This document shows positions 1 through 5,371 of a DNA stretch of 6,574 nucleotides, piece by piece. The stretch comes from Gemmatimonadota bacterium (GTDB taxonomy: Bacteria > Gemmatimonadota > Gemmatimonadetes > JACCXV01), in the NCBI GenBank assembly GCA_013696835.1, contig JACCXV010000029.1:1-6574 (forward strand). Direction: 5' to 3'. The notes beneath the pieces are model-generated. The model worked only from the letters and a program-made list of their open reading frames with translations, was not told the DNA's origin and searched no databases. Both the position numbers and the translations under genes were made by a program. The first letter of the stretch is position 1; every line of letters starts with the position of its first letter.

Positions 1-914
1 CGGCGGCCGACCCCGCGCCCATGCAGTACATCGCCCCGTACGCCGGCTGCGCCATGGCCGAGCACTTCATGTACAAGGGCGGCCACACGCTCTGCGTCTA
101 CGACGACCTCTCGAAGCAGGCGAGCGCGTATCGCCAGCTGTCGCTCCTGCTCCGCCGGCCGCCGGGCCGCGAGGCGTACCCGGGCGACGTCTTCTACCTG
201 CACTCGCGGCTGCTCGAGCGGGCGGCAAAGCTCTCGAACGAGCTGGGCGGGGGCTCGCTGACCGCCCTGCCGATCATCGAGACCCAGCAGGGGGACGTCT
301 CGGCCTACATCCCGACGAACGTGATCTCGATCACCGACGGCCAGATCTATCTCGAGCCGGACCTGTTCTACGCCGGCGTGCGCCCCGCCATCAACGTCGG
401 GATCTCGGTCTCGCGCGTGGGCGGCAACGCGCAGATCAAGGCCATGCGCAAGGTGGCCGGCAGCCTGCGCCTCGATCTGGCCCAGTTCCGCCAGATCGAA
501 GCCTTCGCGCAGTTCGGGAGCGACCTGGACAAGGCGACGCTGCAGCAGATCGCCCGCGGGCAGCGCACGGTGGAGATCCTGAAGCAGCCGCAATACCAGC
601 CGATGCCCATCGAGGAGCAGGTCGCGATCCTCTATGCCGTGACCCGCGGGCACCTGGACACCTATCCCGTGTCACAGGTCCGCGACTACGAGCAACGCTT
701 CCTCGACTATCTCCGCACGCAGCGGCCCCAGGTCCTGGAGACGATCCGCGATGGCAAGGAGCTGTCCGAAGAGGTGGAGGGCGCGATCCGCGACGCGATC
801 TCCGGCTTCGCCGAGACCTTCCAGCCGCAGGGCGAGCCCGCGGCCCAGGCCGAGCCGGCGGCCCAGGCCGAGCCAACCGCGCAAGGCGAGCCCGCCTCCG
901 CCTCCGCCGCCTGA
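1..914 (+). CDS. atpA: F-type ATP synthase subunit alpha, C-terminal part (5' truncated)
   Basis: Alpha subunit of the F1 sector, the non-catalytic nucleotide-binding partner of beta in the alpha3beta3 hexamer on the cytoplasmic face of the membrane. The frame is open from base 3 (AADPAP, then the Met at 21), so that Met is internal. About 230 N-terminal residues, including the P-loop, lie outside the window. Counting from Met21, the sequence shows the Walker B region VYDDLSKQA (26-34), the block RRPPGREAYPGDVFY (45-59), and SVSRVGG (129-135), in which Arg132 is the conserved arginine finger that reaches the beta catalytic site. FAQFGSDLD (162-170) and the helical C-terminal domain follow. 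The family normally ends near FAETF (263-267). Here about 30 further residues form a low-complexity tail of (A/G)EP(A/T)AQ repeats. The stop lies 4 nt before atpG. Identification is certain; the role of the tail is unknown. Confidence 0.98.
   Translation, partial: AADPAPMQYIAPYAGCAMAEHFMYKGGHTLCVYDDLSKQASAYRQLSLLLRRPPGREAYPGDVFYLHSRLLERAAKLSNELGGGSLTALPIIETQQGDVSAYIPTNVISITDGQIYLEPDLFYAGVRPAINVGISVSRVGGNAQIKAMRKVAGSLRLDLAQFRQIEAFAQFGSDLDKATLQQIARGQRTVEILKQPQYQPMPIEEQVAILYAVTRGHLDTYPVSQVRDYEQRFLDYLRTQRPQVLETIRDGKELSEEVEGAIRDAISGFAETFQPQGEPAAQAEPAAQAEPTAQGEPASASAA
831..902 (+). repeat. 18-bp tandem repeat, four imperfect copies, in the 3' end of atpA
   Basis: Four consecutive 18-base units (831-848, 849-866, 867-884, 885-902) encode GEPAAQ, AEPAAQ, AEPTAQ and GEPASA. 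The unit is a whole number of codons, so copy number can change without a frameshift. The copies differ at scattered bases, and the last is the most divergent. The repeat forms the unstructured acidic Ala/Pro/Gln tail of the alpha subunit. Confidence 0.85.
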
Positions 915-918
915 TCCG

Positions 919-1845
919 ATGGGCAAGGTCCAGCAGCTCCGGCGCCGCATCCGCTCGGTGCGGAGCACGCGCCAGATCACGAAGACGATGGAGATGGTCT
1001 CGGCGTCCAAGTTGAAGCGCGCGCAGGACCGGGTCGTCGCCGCGCGGCCCTTCGCGACGATGATGCGCGAGGTGATCGGCGCGCTGGACGTCGACCCCGG
1101 GCTCATCGAGCACCCGCTCATGCGCCAGCCCGCCGAGCGGCGCGCGGCCGCCGTGTTCGTGTTCACCTCGAACCGCGGCCTGGCCGGGGCCTTCAACGCG
1201 AATCTGGTCAAGCGCGCGCAGACGCTGCGATCCGAGCTCGAGCGCGAAGGCCTGGCCGTGAGGCTCCACCTGGTGGGGAAGAAGGGCGCCGCGGCGTTCC
1301 GCTACCGCGGCGACAAGCCGGAGAGCGTATGGACGGATCTCTCGGACCGTCCGTCGTTCGAGGAGGCGGACCGCGTCTCGCACGTGGTAGTGGAGGAGTT
1401 CGCCGGCGGGGCCGTGGACGAGGTGTGGCTCGTGGCGCCGCGGTTCAACTCGCCGGTGGACACGCCGCCGACCGTGGACCGGATCCTGCCCATCGGCTCC
1501 GAGGCGGGAGATCCGACCGGTCGCGACGGCTCGCGGGCGGGTGAAACCCCATCGCCGCCGCGGGGCGGCCGCGAGAACCCGAAGCCGCTCTACCTGCTCA
1601 CCCCGTCCGCCGAGGAGATCTTCACGCAGCTGCTGCCGCTGTACGTCAGGAACTCGGTGTACCGCGCGTTGACCGAGACAGCCGCCGCGGAGCACGGGGC
1701 GCGGCGCACCGCGATGAAGAACGCGACGGACAACGCGGGCGAGATCCTGGACGACCTGAATCGTACCTACAACCGCGCGCGCCAGGCCCAGATCACGCAG
1801 GAGATCGCGGAGCTGCTGGGCGGCGCCGAGGCTCTGAGGGGCTGA
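919..1845 (+). CDS. atpG: F-type ATP synthase subunit gamma
   Basis: Gamma is the central rotor shaft of F1. Its N- and C-terminal helices form a coiled coil inside the alpha3beta3 hexamer, and its globular part contacts the Fo c-ring. The 308-residue product starts MGKVQQLRRRIRSV and carries the conserved N-terminal helix motif ITKTMEMVSASKL (20-32). SNRGLAGAFN (84-93) is the expected central motif, and MKNATDNAGE (266-275) lies in the typical C-terminal helix that ends at AELLGGAEAL. The family is usually about 285-295 residues. The excess is a Gly/Pro/Arg-rich linker at about 192-222, just before LYLLTPSAEEIF. The frame is open far upstream, but the Met at 919 matches the family N-terminus. 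No Shine-Dalgarno sequence is visible before this ATG, which lies 4 nt after the atpA stop, so translational coupling to atpA is likely. Confidence 0.97.
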   Translation: MGKVQQLRRRIRSVRSTRQITKTMEMVSASKLKRAQDRVVAARPFATMMREVIGALDVDPGLIEHPLMRQPAERRAAAVFVFTSNRGLAGAFNANLVKRAQTLRSELEREGLAVRLHLVGKKGAAAFRYRGDKPESVWTDLSDRPSFEEADRVSHVVVEEFAGGAVDEVWLVAPRFNSPVDTPPTVDRILPIGSEAGDPTGRDGSRAGETPSPPRGGRENPKPLYLLTPSAEEIFTQLLPLYVRNSVYRALTETAAAEHGARRTAMKNATDNAGEILDDLNRTYNRARQAQITQEIAELLGGAEALRG

Positions 1846-1846
1846 C

Positions 1847-1853
1847 AAGGAGG
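1847..1853 (+). promoter_or_regulatory. Strong Shine-Dalgarno site of atpD
   Basis: AAGGAGG lies 5 nt before the ATG at 1859, immediately after the atpG stop. It fixes the atpD start at this ATG rather than at the internal Met codon 12, and so shows that the N-terminal extension of beta is translated. Confidence 0.85.
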
Positions 1854-1858
1854 ATTCG

Positions 1859-3337
1859 ATGGCTGAGGTGACGCAGGCCGGAGCGGCCACCATGGAGCGC
1901 CCGCGTACGCAAGGCACGGACGGCGCCGGAGAGCGGAAGAGCGGCACCGTGGTGCAGGTCATCGGGCCGGTGCTGGACGTCGAGTTCCCGTCCGACGCCG
2001 TGCCGGAGATCTTCACTGCCCTGCAGCTGAGCTCCGAGGGCGGGGAGGGCGCGCCCGAGCTCCGCATCACGGCCGAGGTGCAGCAGCACCTGGGACGCAA
2101 CCGCGTGCGCGCCGTGTCGATGAGCTCCACGGACGGCGTCGTGCGCGGCATGGAGGTCGTGAACACAGGGGCGCCGATCTCCGTGCCGGTGGGAAAGGGC
2201 GTGCTGGGCCGGATCTTCAACGTGATCGGCGAGCCCATCGACGAGCTGGGGCCGGTGGACGCCGAGGAACGCTGGTCCATCCACCGCGAGCCGCCCGCCT
2301 TCCCCGACCTCGAGCCCAAGACCGAGATCTTCGAAACCGGCATCAAGGTCGTGGACCTGCTGGCGCCCTACGTGCGCGGCGGCAAGACGGGACTCTTCGG
2401 CGGTGCCGGCGTGGGAAAGACCGTCATCATCATGGAGCTTATCCACAACATCGCGATGCACCACGGCGGCTACTCCGTGTTCTCGGGAATCGGCGAGCGC
2501 ACGCGCGAGGGCAACGAGCTGTACCGCGAGATGAAGGAGGGGGGCGTGCTCGACAAGGCCGTGCTGTGCTACGGCCAGATGAACGAGCCGCCGGGCGCGC
2601 GCCTGCGCGTGGGCCTTACGGGCCTCACGCTCGCCGAGTACTTCCGCGATCAGAGCGGCGCTGATGTCCTCTACTTCATCGACAACATCTTCCGCTTCAC
2701 GCAGGCTGGCTCCGAGGTCTCGGCGCTGCTGGGCCGGATGCCGTCGGCGGTAGGCTACCAGCCGACGCTGGGCACCGAGATGGGCCAGCTGCAGGAGCGG
2801 ATCACGTCGACCAAGCGCGGCTCGATCACCTCCGTGCAGGCCATCTACGTCCCTGCGGACGACCTCACGGATCCCGCGCCCGCGACCGCCTTCACGCACC
2901 TGGACTCGACGACCGTGCTCTCGCGGCAGATCGCCGAGCTCGGCATCTACCCGGCGGTGGACCCGCTCGACTCCACCAGCCGCATCCTGGATCCGCAGTT
3001 CCTCGGCGAGGAGCACTATTCCGTCGCGCGCGCGGTGCAGCGCACCCTGCAGCGCTACAAGGACCTGCAGGACATCATCGCGATCCTCGGAATCGACGAG
3101 CTGTCCGAGGACGACAAGGTGATCGTCGGCCGCGCCCGGCGGATCCAGAACTTCCTCTCGCAGCCCTTCAACGTGGCCGAGGCGTTCACCGGCCGGCCCG
3201 GGAAGTACGTGAAGCTGGAGGACACGATCCGCTCGTTCCGGGACGTGGTCGAGGGCAAGCACGACGACCTGCCGGAGCAGGCCTTCTACATGGTGGGGAC
3301 GATCGAGGAGGCGGTGGAGAGCGCGAAGGCCCTGTAG
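1859..3337 (+). CDS. atpD: F-type ATP synthase subunit beta (catalytic)
   Basis: Beta carries the catalytic sites for ATP synthesis and hydrolysis in F1. The 492-residue product has the N-terminal beta-barrel opening GTVVQVIGPVLDVEF (29-43) and the P-loop GGAGVGKT (181-188). Catalytic Glu213 lies in GERTREGNE, and the Walker B strand LYFIDNIFRF (271-280) has Asp275. ALLGRMPSAVGYQPTL (289-304) is present. Tyr364 in GIYPAVDPLDS corresponds to the adenine-stacking tyrosine. The lever motif reads DELSEDD (413-419), close to the classical DELSEED. No key residue is missing. Family members usually begin only a few residues before the GxVVQVIGPVxDV strand. Here about 28 residues precede it, rich in Gly, Ala, Arg and Glu. 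The strong Shine-Dalgarno site supports this start. The gene lies between atpG and atpC in the normal operon order. Confidence 0.99.
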   Translation: MAEVTQAGAATMERPRTQGTDGAGERKSGTVVQVIGPVLDVEFPSDAVPEIFTALQLSSEGGEGAPELRITAEVQQHLGRNRVRAVSMSSTDGVVRGMEVVNTGAPISVPVGKGVLGRIFNVIGEPIDELGPVDAEERWSIHREPPAFPDLEPKTEIFETGIKVVDLLAPYVRGGKTGLFGGAGVGKTVIIMELIHNIAMHHGGYSVFSGIGERTREGNELYREMKEGGVLDKAVLCYGQMNEPPGARLRVGLTGLTLAEYFRDQSGADVLYFIDNIFRFTQAGSEVSALLGRMPSAVGYQPTLGTEMGQLQERITSTKRGSITSVQAIYVPADDLTDPAPATAFTHLDSTTVLSRQIAELGIYPAVDPLDSTSRILDPQFLGEEHYSVARAVQRTLQRYKDLQDIIAILGIDELSEDDKVIVGRARRIQNFLSQPFNVAEAFTGRPGKYVKLEDTIRSFRDVVEGKHDDLPEQAFYMVGTIEEAVESAKAL

Positions 3338-3349
3338 GCCGGCGCCGGC
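3338..3349. repeat. Perfect 12-bp palindrome directly after the atpD stop
   Basis: GCCGGCGCCGGC is self-complementary and begins at the first base after the TAG stop of atpD. As RNA it could fold only into a short 4-bp stem with a GCGC loop. It sits in the 60-nt atpD-atpC gap. It may be no more than a by-product of high G+C. Confidence 0.4.
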
Positions 3350-3383
3350 GTACGCGGCGATCCGCCCAACGAACGAGGCGCCT

Positions 3384-3393
3384 GAGGAGGAGG
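3384..3393 (+). promoter_or_regulatory. Shine-Dalgarno site of atpC
   Basis: The purine run GAGGAGGAGG ends 4 nt before the ATG at 3398. It contains overlapping GGAGG cores and supports that start codon for epsilon. Confidence 0.8.
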
Positions 3394-3397
3394 ACGG

Positions 3398-3802
3398 ATG
3401 GCACAGGAGGGGCTGCAGCTTAGGATCATCACACCCGAGCGCGTCCTGTTCGACGAGGCGGTGGACGCCGTAACGGCGACCGCCTGGGACGGTGAGCTCG
3501 GGATCCTGCCGCGGCACGCGCCGATGATCGCCCTGCTCGGGATCGGTCCGTTCCGGGCGAAGCGCGGAGGCTCCTATCAGTATTTCGCCGTCCACGAAGG
3601 GTTCCTCCACGTGGCCGACGGTGTGGTCACGGTCCTGGCCGCAGCCGCCGAGAGCGCCGAGGAGCTCGAGGCCGATCAGGCCAGGCTCGCCCAGATGGTC
3701 CGCTCCTCGGACTCGCTCCTCCAGAGCACCATCCCCGGGGACGAGGAGCGCAAGCGACTGCTGCGGGAGAAGGCCCGCCGCAAGGTCGTCGCTCGCGCCT
3801 GA
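3398..3802 (+). CDS. atpC: F-type ATP synthase subunit epsilon
   Basis: Epsilon joins gamma to the c-ring and, in many bacteria, inhibits ATP hydrolysis through its C-terminal helices. The 134-residue product has full family length. The N-terminal beta-sandwich (about 6-84) starts LQLRIITPERVLFD and contains the hallmark block GELGILPRHAPMIALL (32-47). A C-terminal helical hairpin occupies about 88-132, with a basic end (KRLLREKARRKV). The first helix contains ADQARL (92-97). This partly resembles the ATP-sensing I/L-D-x-x-R-A motif of Bacillus-type epsilon: Asp93 and Arg96 are present, but the flanking residues differ, so ATP binding is uncertain. This is the last gene of the atp operon here. 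Confidence 0.97.
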   Translation: MAQEGLQLRIITPERVLFDEAVDAVTATAWDGELGILPRHAPMIALLGIGPFRAKRGGSYQYFAVHEGFLHVADGVVTVLAAAAESAEELEADQARLAQMVRSSDSLLQSTIPGDEERKRLLREKARRKVVARA

Positions 3803-3807
3803 GGACG

Positions 3808-3846
3808 GGCGGAGGGGGACTTCGCCGGCCCTTCGACCCCGCCGCC
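3808..3846 (+). terminator. GC-rich hairpin after atpC, possible operon-end structure
   Basis: GGCGG-A-GGGG (3808-3817) can pair with CCCC-G-CCGCC (3837-3846). This gives nine G-C pairs interrupted by one A/G mismatch, around a 19-nt loop. It begins 5 nt after the atpC stop. No T-run follows, so it is not a textbook intrinsic terminator. It could be a U-less terminator or a 3'-end-stabilising stem. Confidence 0.35.
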
Positions 3847-3863
3847 GCCTCCTCGCGAGATGC

Positions 3864-3892
3864 GTGACCCCGGCGGCGCGCTGCATTACATT
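3864..3892 (+). promoter_or_regulatory. Predicted sigma70-type promoter for the downstream two-gene unit
   Basis: GTGACC (3864-3869, four of six matches to TTGACA) and TACATT (3887-3892, four of six matches to TATAAT) are separated by exactly 17 bp. TACATT lies in one of the few AT-richer spots of the region, and initiation would fall near 3899. The site follows the atpC hairpin and precedes the next gene, which suits an operon boundary. It is a prediction by eye from consensus. Confidence 0.45.
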
Positions 3893-3946
3893 CGCGGCAC
3901 CCTTTCCCCTCGCTCCATGCCTCCCAGGAATCCGAACGGACGCACC

Positions 3947-4645
3947 GTGAACTCCGAGAAGATCGAGAGCGTGCTGCGCACTCTGCCGGAGGTCCGCGCA
4001 GCCAAGGTCGCCCTCGACGTCGACGGGTCCATCGCCGAGATCCACCTGGTGGCGCCGGACACCGTGAGCGCCAAGGCCACCGTCCGCAACGTCGAGAGCC
4101 TGCTCAAGGCGGCGCTCGGCCTGGACGTTGATCACCGGGTGATCTCCGTCGCCCAGGTGCGGCTGGACGCAGACGTCGGCGGCAGCGGCGGCAAGGCGCG
4201 CGCGGGCGGCACGCTCGCCGACCTGCCCAACCTGCGCCGCGGACCGGCGCGCGTGCGCTTCCTCGAGGTGAACTTCACGAGCGAGGCGCCCTTCAAGGTG
4301 AAGTGCGAGGTGACGCTGGACTGGGGCGGGGAGAGCTTCTCCGGAGCGGCAACCGACACCTCGACCGCACGCAGCCGGCCGCGGCTCGCGGCGCGAGCCG
4401 CCTGTGACGCGCTGGAGTCGTTCCTCGAGCGGAACGTCGCCCTCTCGCTCGAGCACTTCCAGATCCTCGACACCCCCGTCGGCTCGATCGCGCTCGCCTG
4501 CCTGCGCAACCTCGGGCGTGAGGACCGCCAGCGGACGCTGGTGGGGAGCGCCCTAATCGAGGAAGACCCGAATCAGGCTGCCGTGCTCGCCGTCCTGGAC
4601 GCCCTCAACCGCATGGTCCTGCGGGCGGGCGGGCCGTCGGCGTGA
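3947..4645 (+). CDS. Uncharacterised two-domain protein with LeuA-regulatory-domain-like C-terminus
   Basis: I do not recognise a named family. From the GTG at 3947 the product has 232 residues, no signal peptide and no membrane segment, so it is probably cytosolic. Residues 1-72 look like a small alpha/beta domain: helix KIESVLRTL, strands around AAKVALDVDG and AEIHLVA, helix VRNVESLLKAALGL, and strand HRVISVAQV. A Gly-rich linker (about 76-100) follows. Residues 102-226 contain two similar strand-strand-helix modules: a strand pair leading to GAA (133-135) and DAL (154-156), then another leading to GSA (200-202) and DALNR (218-222). A pseudo-twofold layout with a GxxxxxDxxxA...ALNR ending is typical of the LeuA allosteric domain (LeuA_dimer family). 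No TIM-barrel is attached, so a ligand-sensing role is only inferred. Alternative in-frame starts are ATG 3917 and ATG 3860. The latter overlaps the predicted promoter. GTG 3947 has a weak GGA 6 nt upstream and begins just before the first predicted helix. Confidence 0.75.
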   Translation: MNSEKIESVLRTLPEVRAAKVALDVDGSIAEIHLVAPDTVSAKATVRNVESLLKAALGLDVDHRVISVAQVRLDADVGGSGGKARAGGTLADLPNLRRGPARVRFLEVNFTSEAPFKVKCEVTLDWGGESFSGAATDTSTARSRPRLAARAACDALESFLERNVALSLEHFQILDTPVGSIALACLRNLGREDRQRTLVGSALIEEDPNQAAVLAVLDALNRMVLRAGGPSA

Positions 4646-5274
4646 TGCGCCTGTATCGCTATCCGCTCTCCACCAACGTGGAGCGCGTGGCGCTCGCCCT
4701 CGCCCACAAGAGGCTCGCCGTCGAGTCGGTCGTGATCGATCCCGCCGACCGCAGCGAGGTTCGCCGGATCAGCGGACAGGACCTGGTCCCGGTCCTCGAC
4801 GACGGCGGACGCGTCGTCTTCGACTCGATGGAGATCGTGCGCCATCTTGACGAGCGCTATCCCGACAGGCCGCTCTATCCGCGCGACCCCGCACGGCGGG
4901 CGGAGATGCTCGTGTTCATCGAGTGGTTCAACCGCGTCTGGAAGCGTCCGCCCAACGACATGGAGGCGGAGCTGGGGAAGCCGCAACCCGACCGCGAGCT
5001 CGTCGCGCGCTGGGGCCAGGCGATGCGGGACTGGCTCGGAGTGTTCGAGGACATGCTGAACGGACGCGACTACCTGATGGGGGACGAGCTCTCGGCGGCC
5101 GACATCGCCGCGTTCCCGTTCCTCAAGTACGGCCTGGACGGCGAGCAGCAGCTCTGCCGGGACGAAGATCCCCACCTCTTCCACCGCCTCCTGGTGGACC
5201 ACCAGCCCGTGCTGCCGGACCACCCGCGCCTGGCGGAGTGGATCCGGCGCCTGGACGAGCTGCCGCGCGCCTGA
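4645..5274 (+). CDS. Glutathione S-transferase family protein
   Basis: This is a cytosolic GST-fold protein of 209 residues, normal for the superfamily. Such proteins usually conjugate or reduce electrophiles and peroxides with glutathione, but many bacterial members have other thiol partners or unknown substrates. The thioredoxin-like N-domain (about 1-75) has the first strand and active-site loop LYRYPLSTNVERV, with Ser9 or Thr10 in the usual catalytic position. The cis-proline loop is LVPVLDD (Pro49), and Asp60-Ser61 in FDSMEIVRHLDERYP is the glutathione gamma-glutamyl contact. The helical C-domain (about 82-205) has the N-capping box Ser150-x-x-Asp153 in GDELSAADIAAFPFL. The ATG shares its A with the TGA of the preceding gene (TGATG), so translation is probably coupled. 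A GTG 3 nt upstream is a possible alternative start. The substrate cannot be told from the sequence. Confidence 0.9.
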   Translation: MRLYRYPLSTNVERVALALAHKRLAVESVVIDPADRSEVRRISGQDLVPVLDDGGRVVFDSMEIVRHLDERYPDRPLYPRDPARRAEMLVFIEWFNRVWKRPPNDMEAELGKPQPDRELVARWGQAMRDWLGVFEDMLNGRDYLMGDELSAADIAAFPFLKYGLDGEQQLCRDEDPHLFHRLLVDHQPVLPDHPRLAEWIRRLDELPRA

Positions 5275-5325
5275 CTCGGGCTGGGCATTCGCCCGCACTC
5301 TCCCGCCGGCACCCCGGCTGCCACA

Positions 5326-5367
5326 GGGGGACTGGCTCGACCTTCGGCTTCGGCTCTCCCCGTTTCT
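5326..5367 (+). terminator. Weak terminator-like hairpin between convergent genes
   Basis: GGGGGA (5326-5331) faces TCTCCCC (5355-5361), giving a G/C stem with a bulge, followed by GTTTCT. The loop carries two successive CTTCGG (UUCG-type) tetraloop sequences at 5342-5353. Two other small stems lie upstream: GGGC/GCCC at 5283-5294 and GCCGG/CCGGC at 5305-5318. They may serve the + strand GST gene, the - strand permease gene, or both. No good T-run is present on either strand. Confidence 0.3.
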
Positions 5368-5371
5368 CCGC

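Noticed and set aside
751..918. Extension of gamma upstream to 751
   Set aside because: The extra 56 residues are an out-of-frame reading of the atpA end (Pro/Ser/Arg-rich). The Met at 919 matches the conserved gamma N-terminus.
436..2346. 636-codon open frame on the - strand opposite atpA, atpG and the start of atpD
   Set aside because: It is a shadow of conserved ATP synthase genes: its product is Arg/Pro/Ser-rich with no family resemblance.
3860..3946. Earlier ATG starts (3860 and 3917) for the unknown protein
   Set aside because: ATG 3860 lies upstream of the predicted transcript start, and ATG 3917 has only a pyrimidine-rich leader. The added residues are Pro/Arg/Asn-rich and outside the predicted fold. 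ATG 3917 remains possible.
1793..4456. 887-codon open frame on the - strand opposite atpD, atpC and the unknown gene
   Set aside because: It is antisense to well-conserved genes, its product is Arg/His/Leu-rich low-complexity sequence with no recognisable domain, and long antisense open frames are expected at this G+C content.
5341..5354. Tandem CTTCGG units as a separate repeat element
   Set aside because: There are only two short copies within a hairpin loop, which is too little to call a repeat family.
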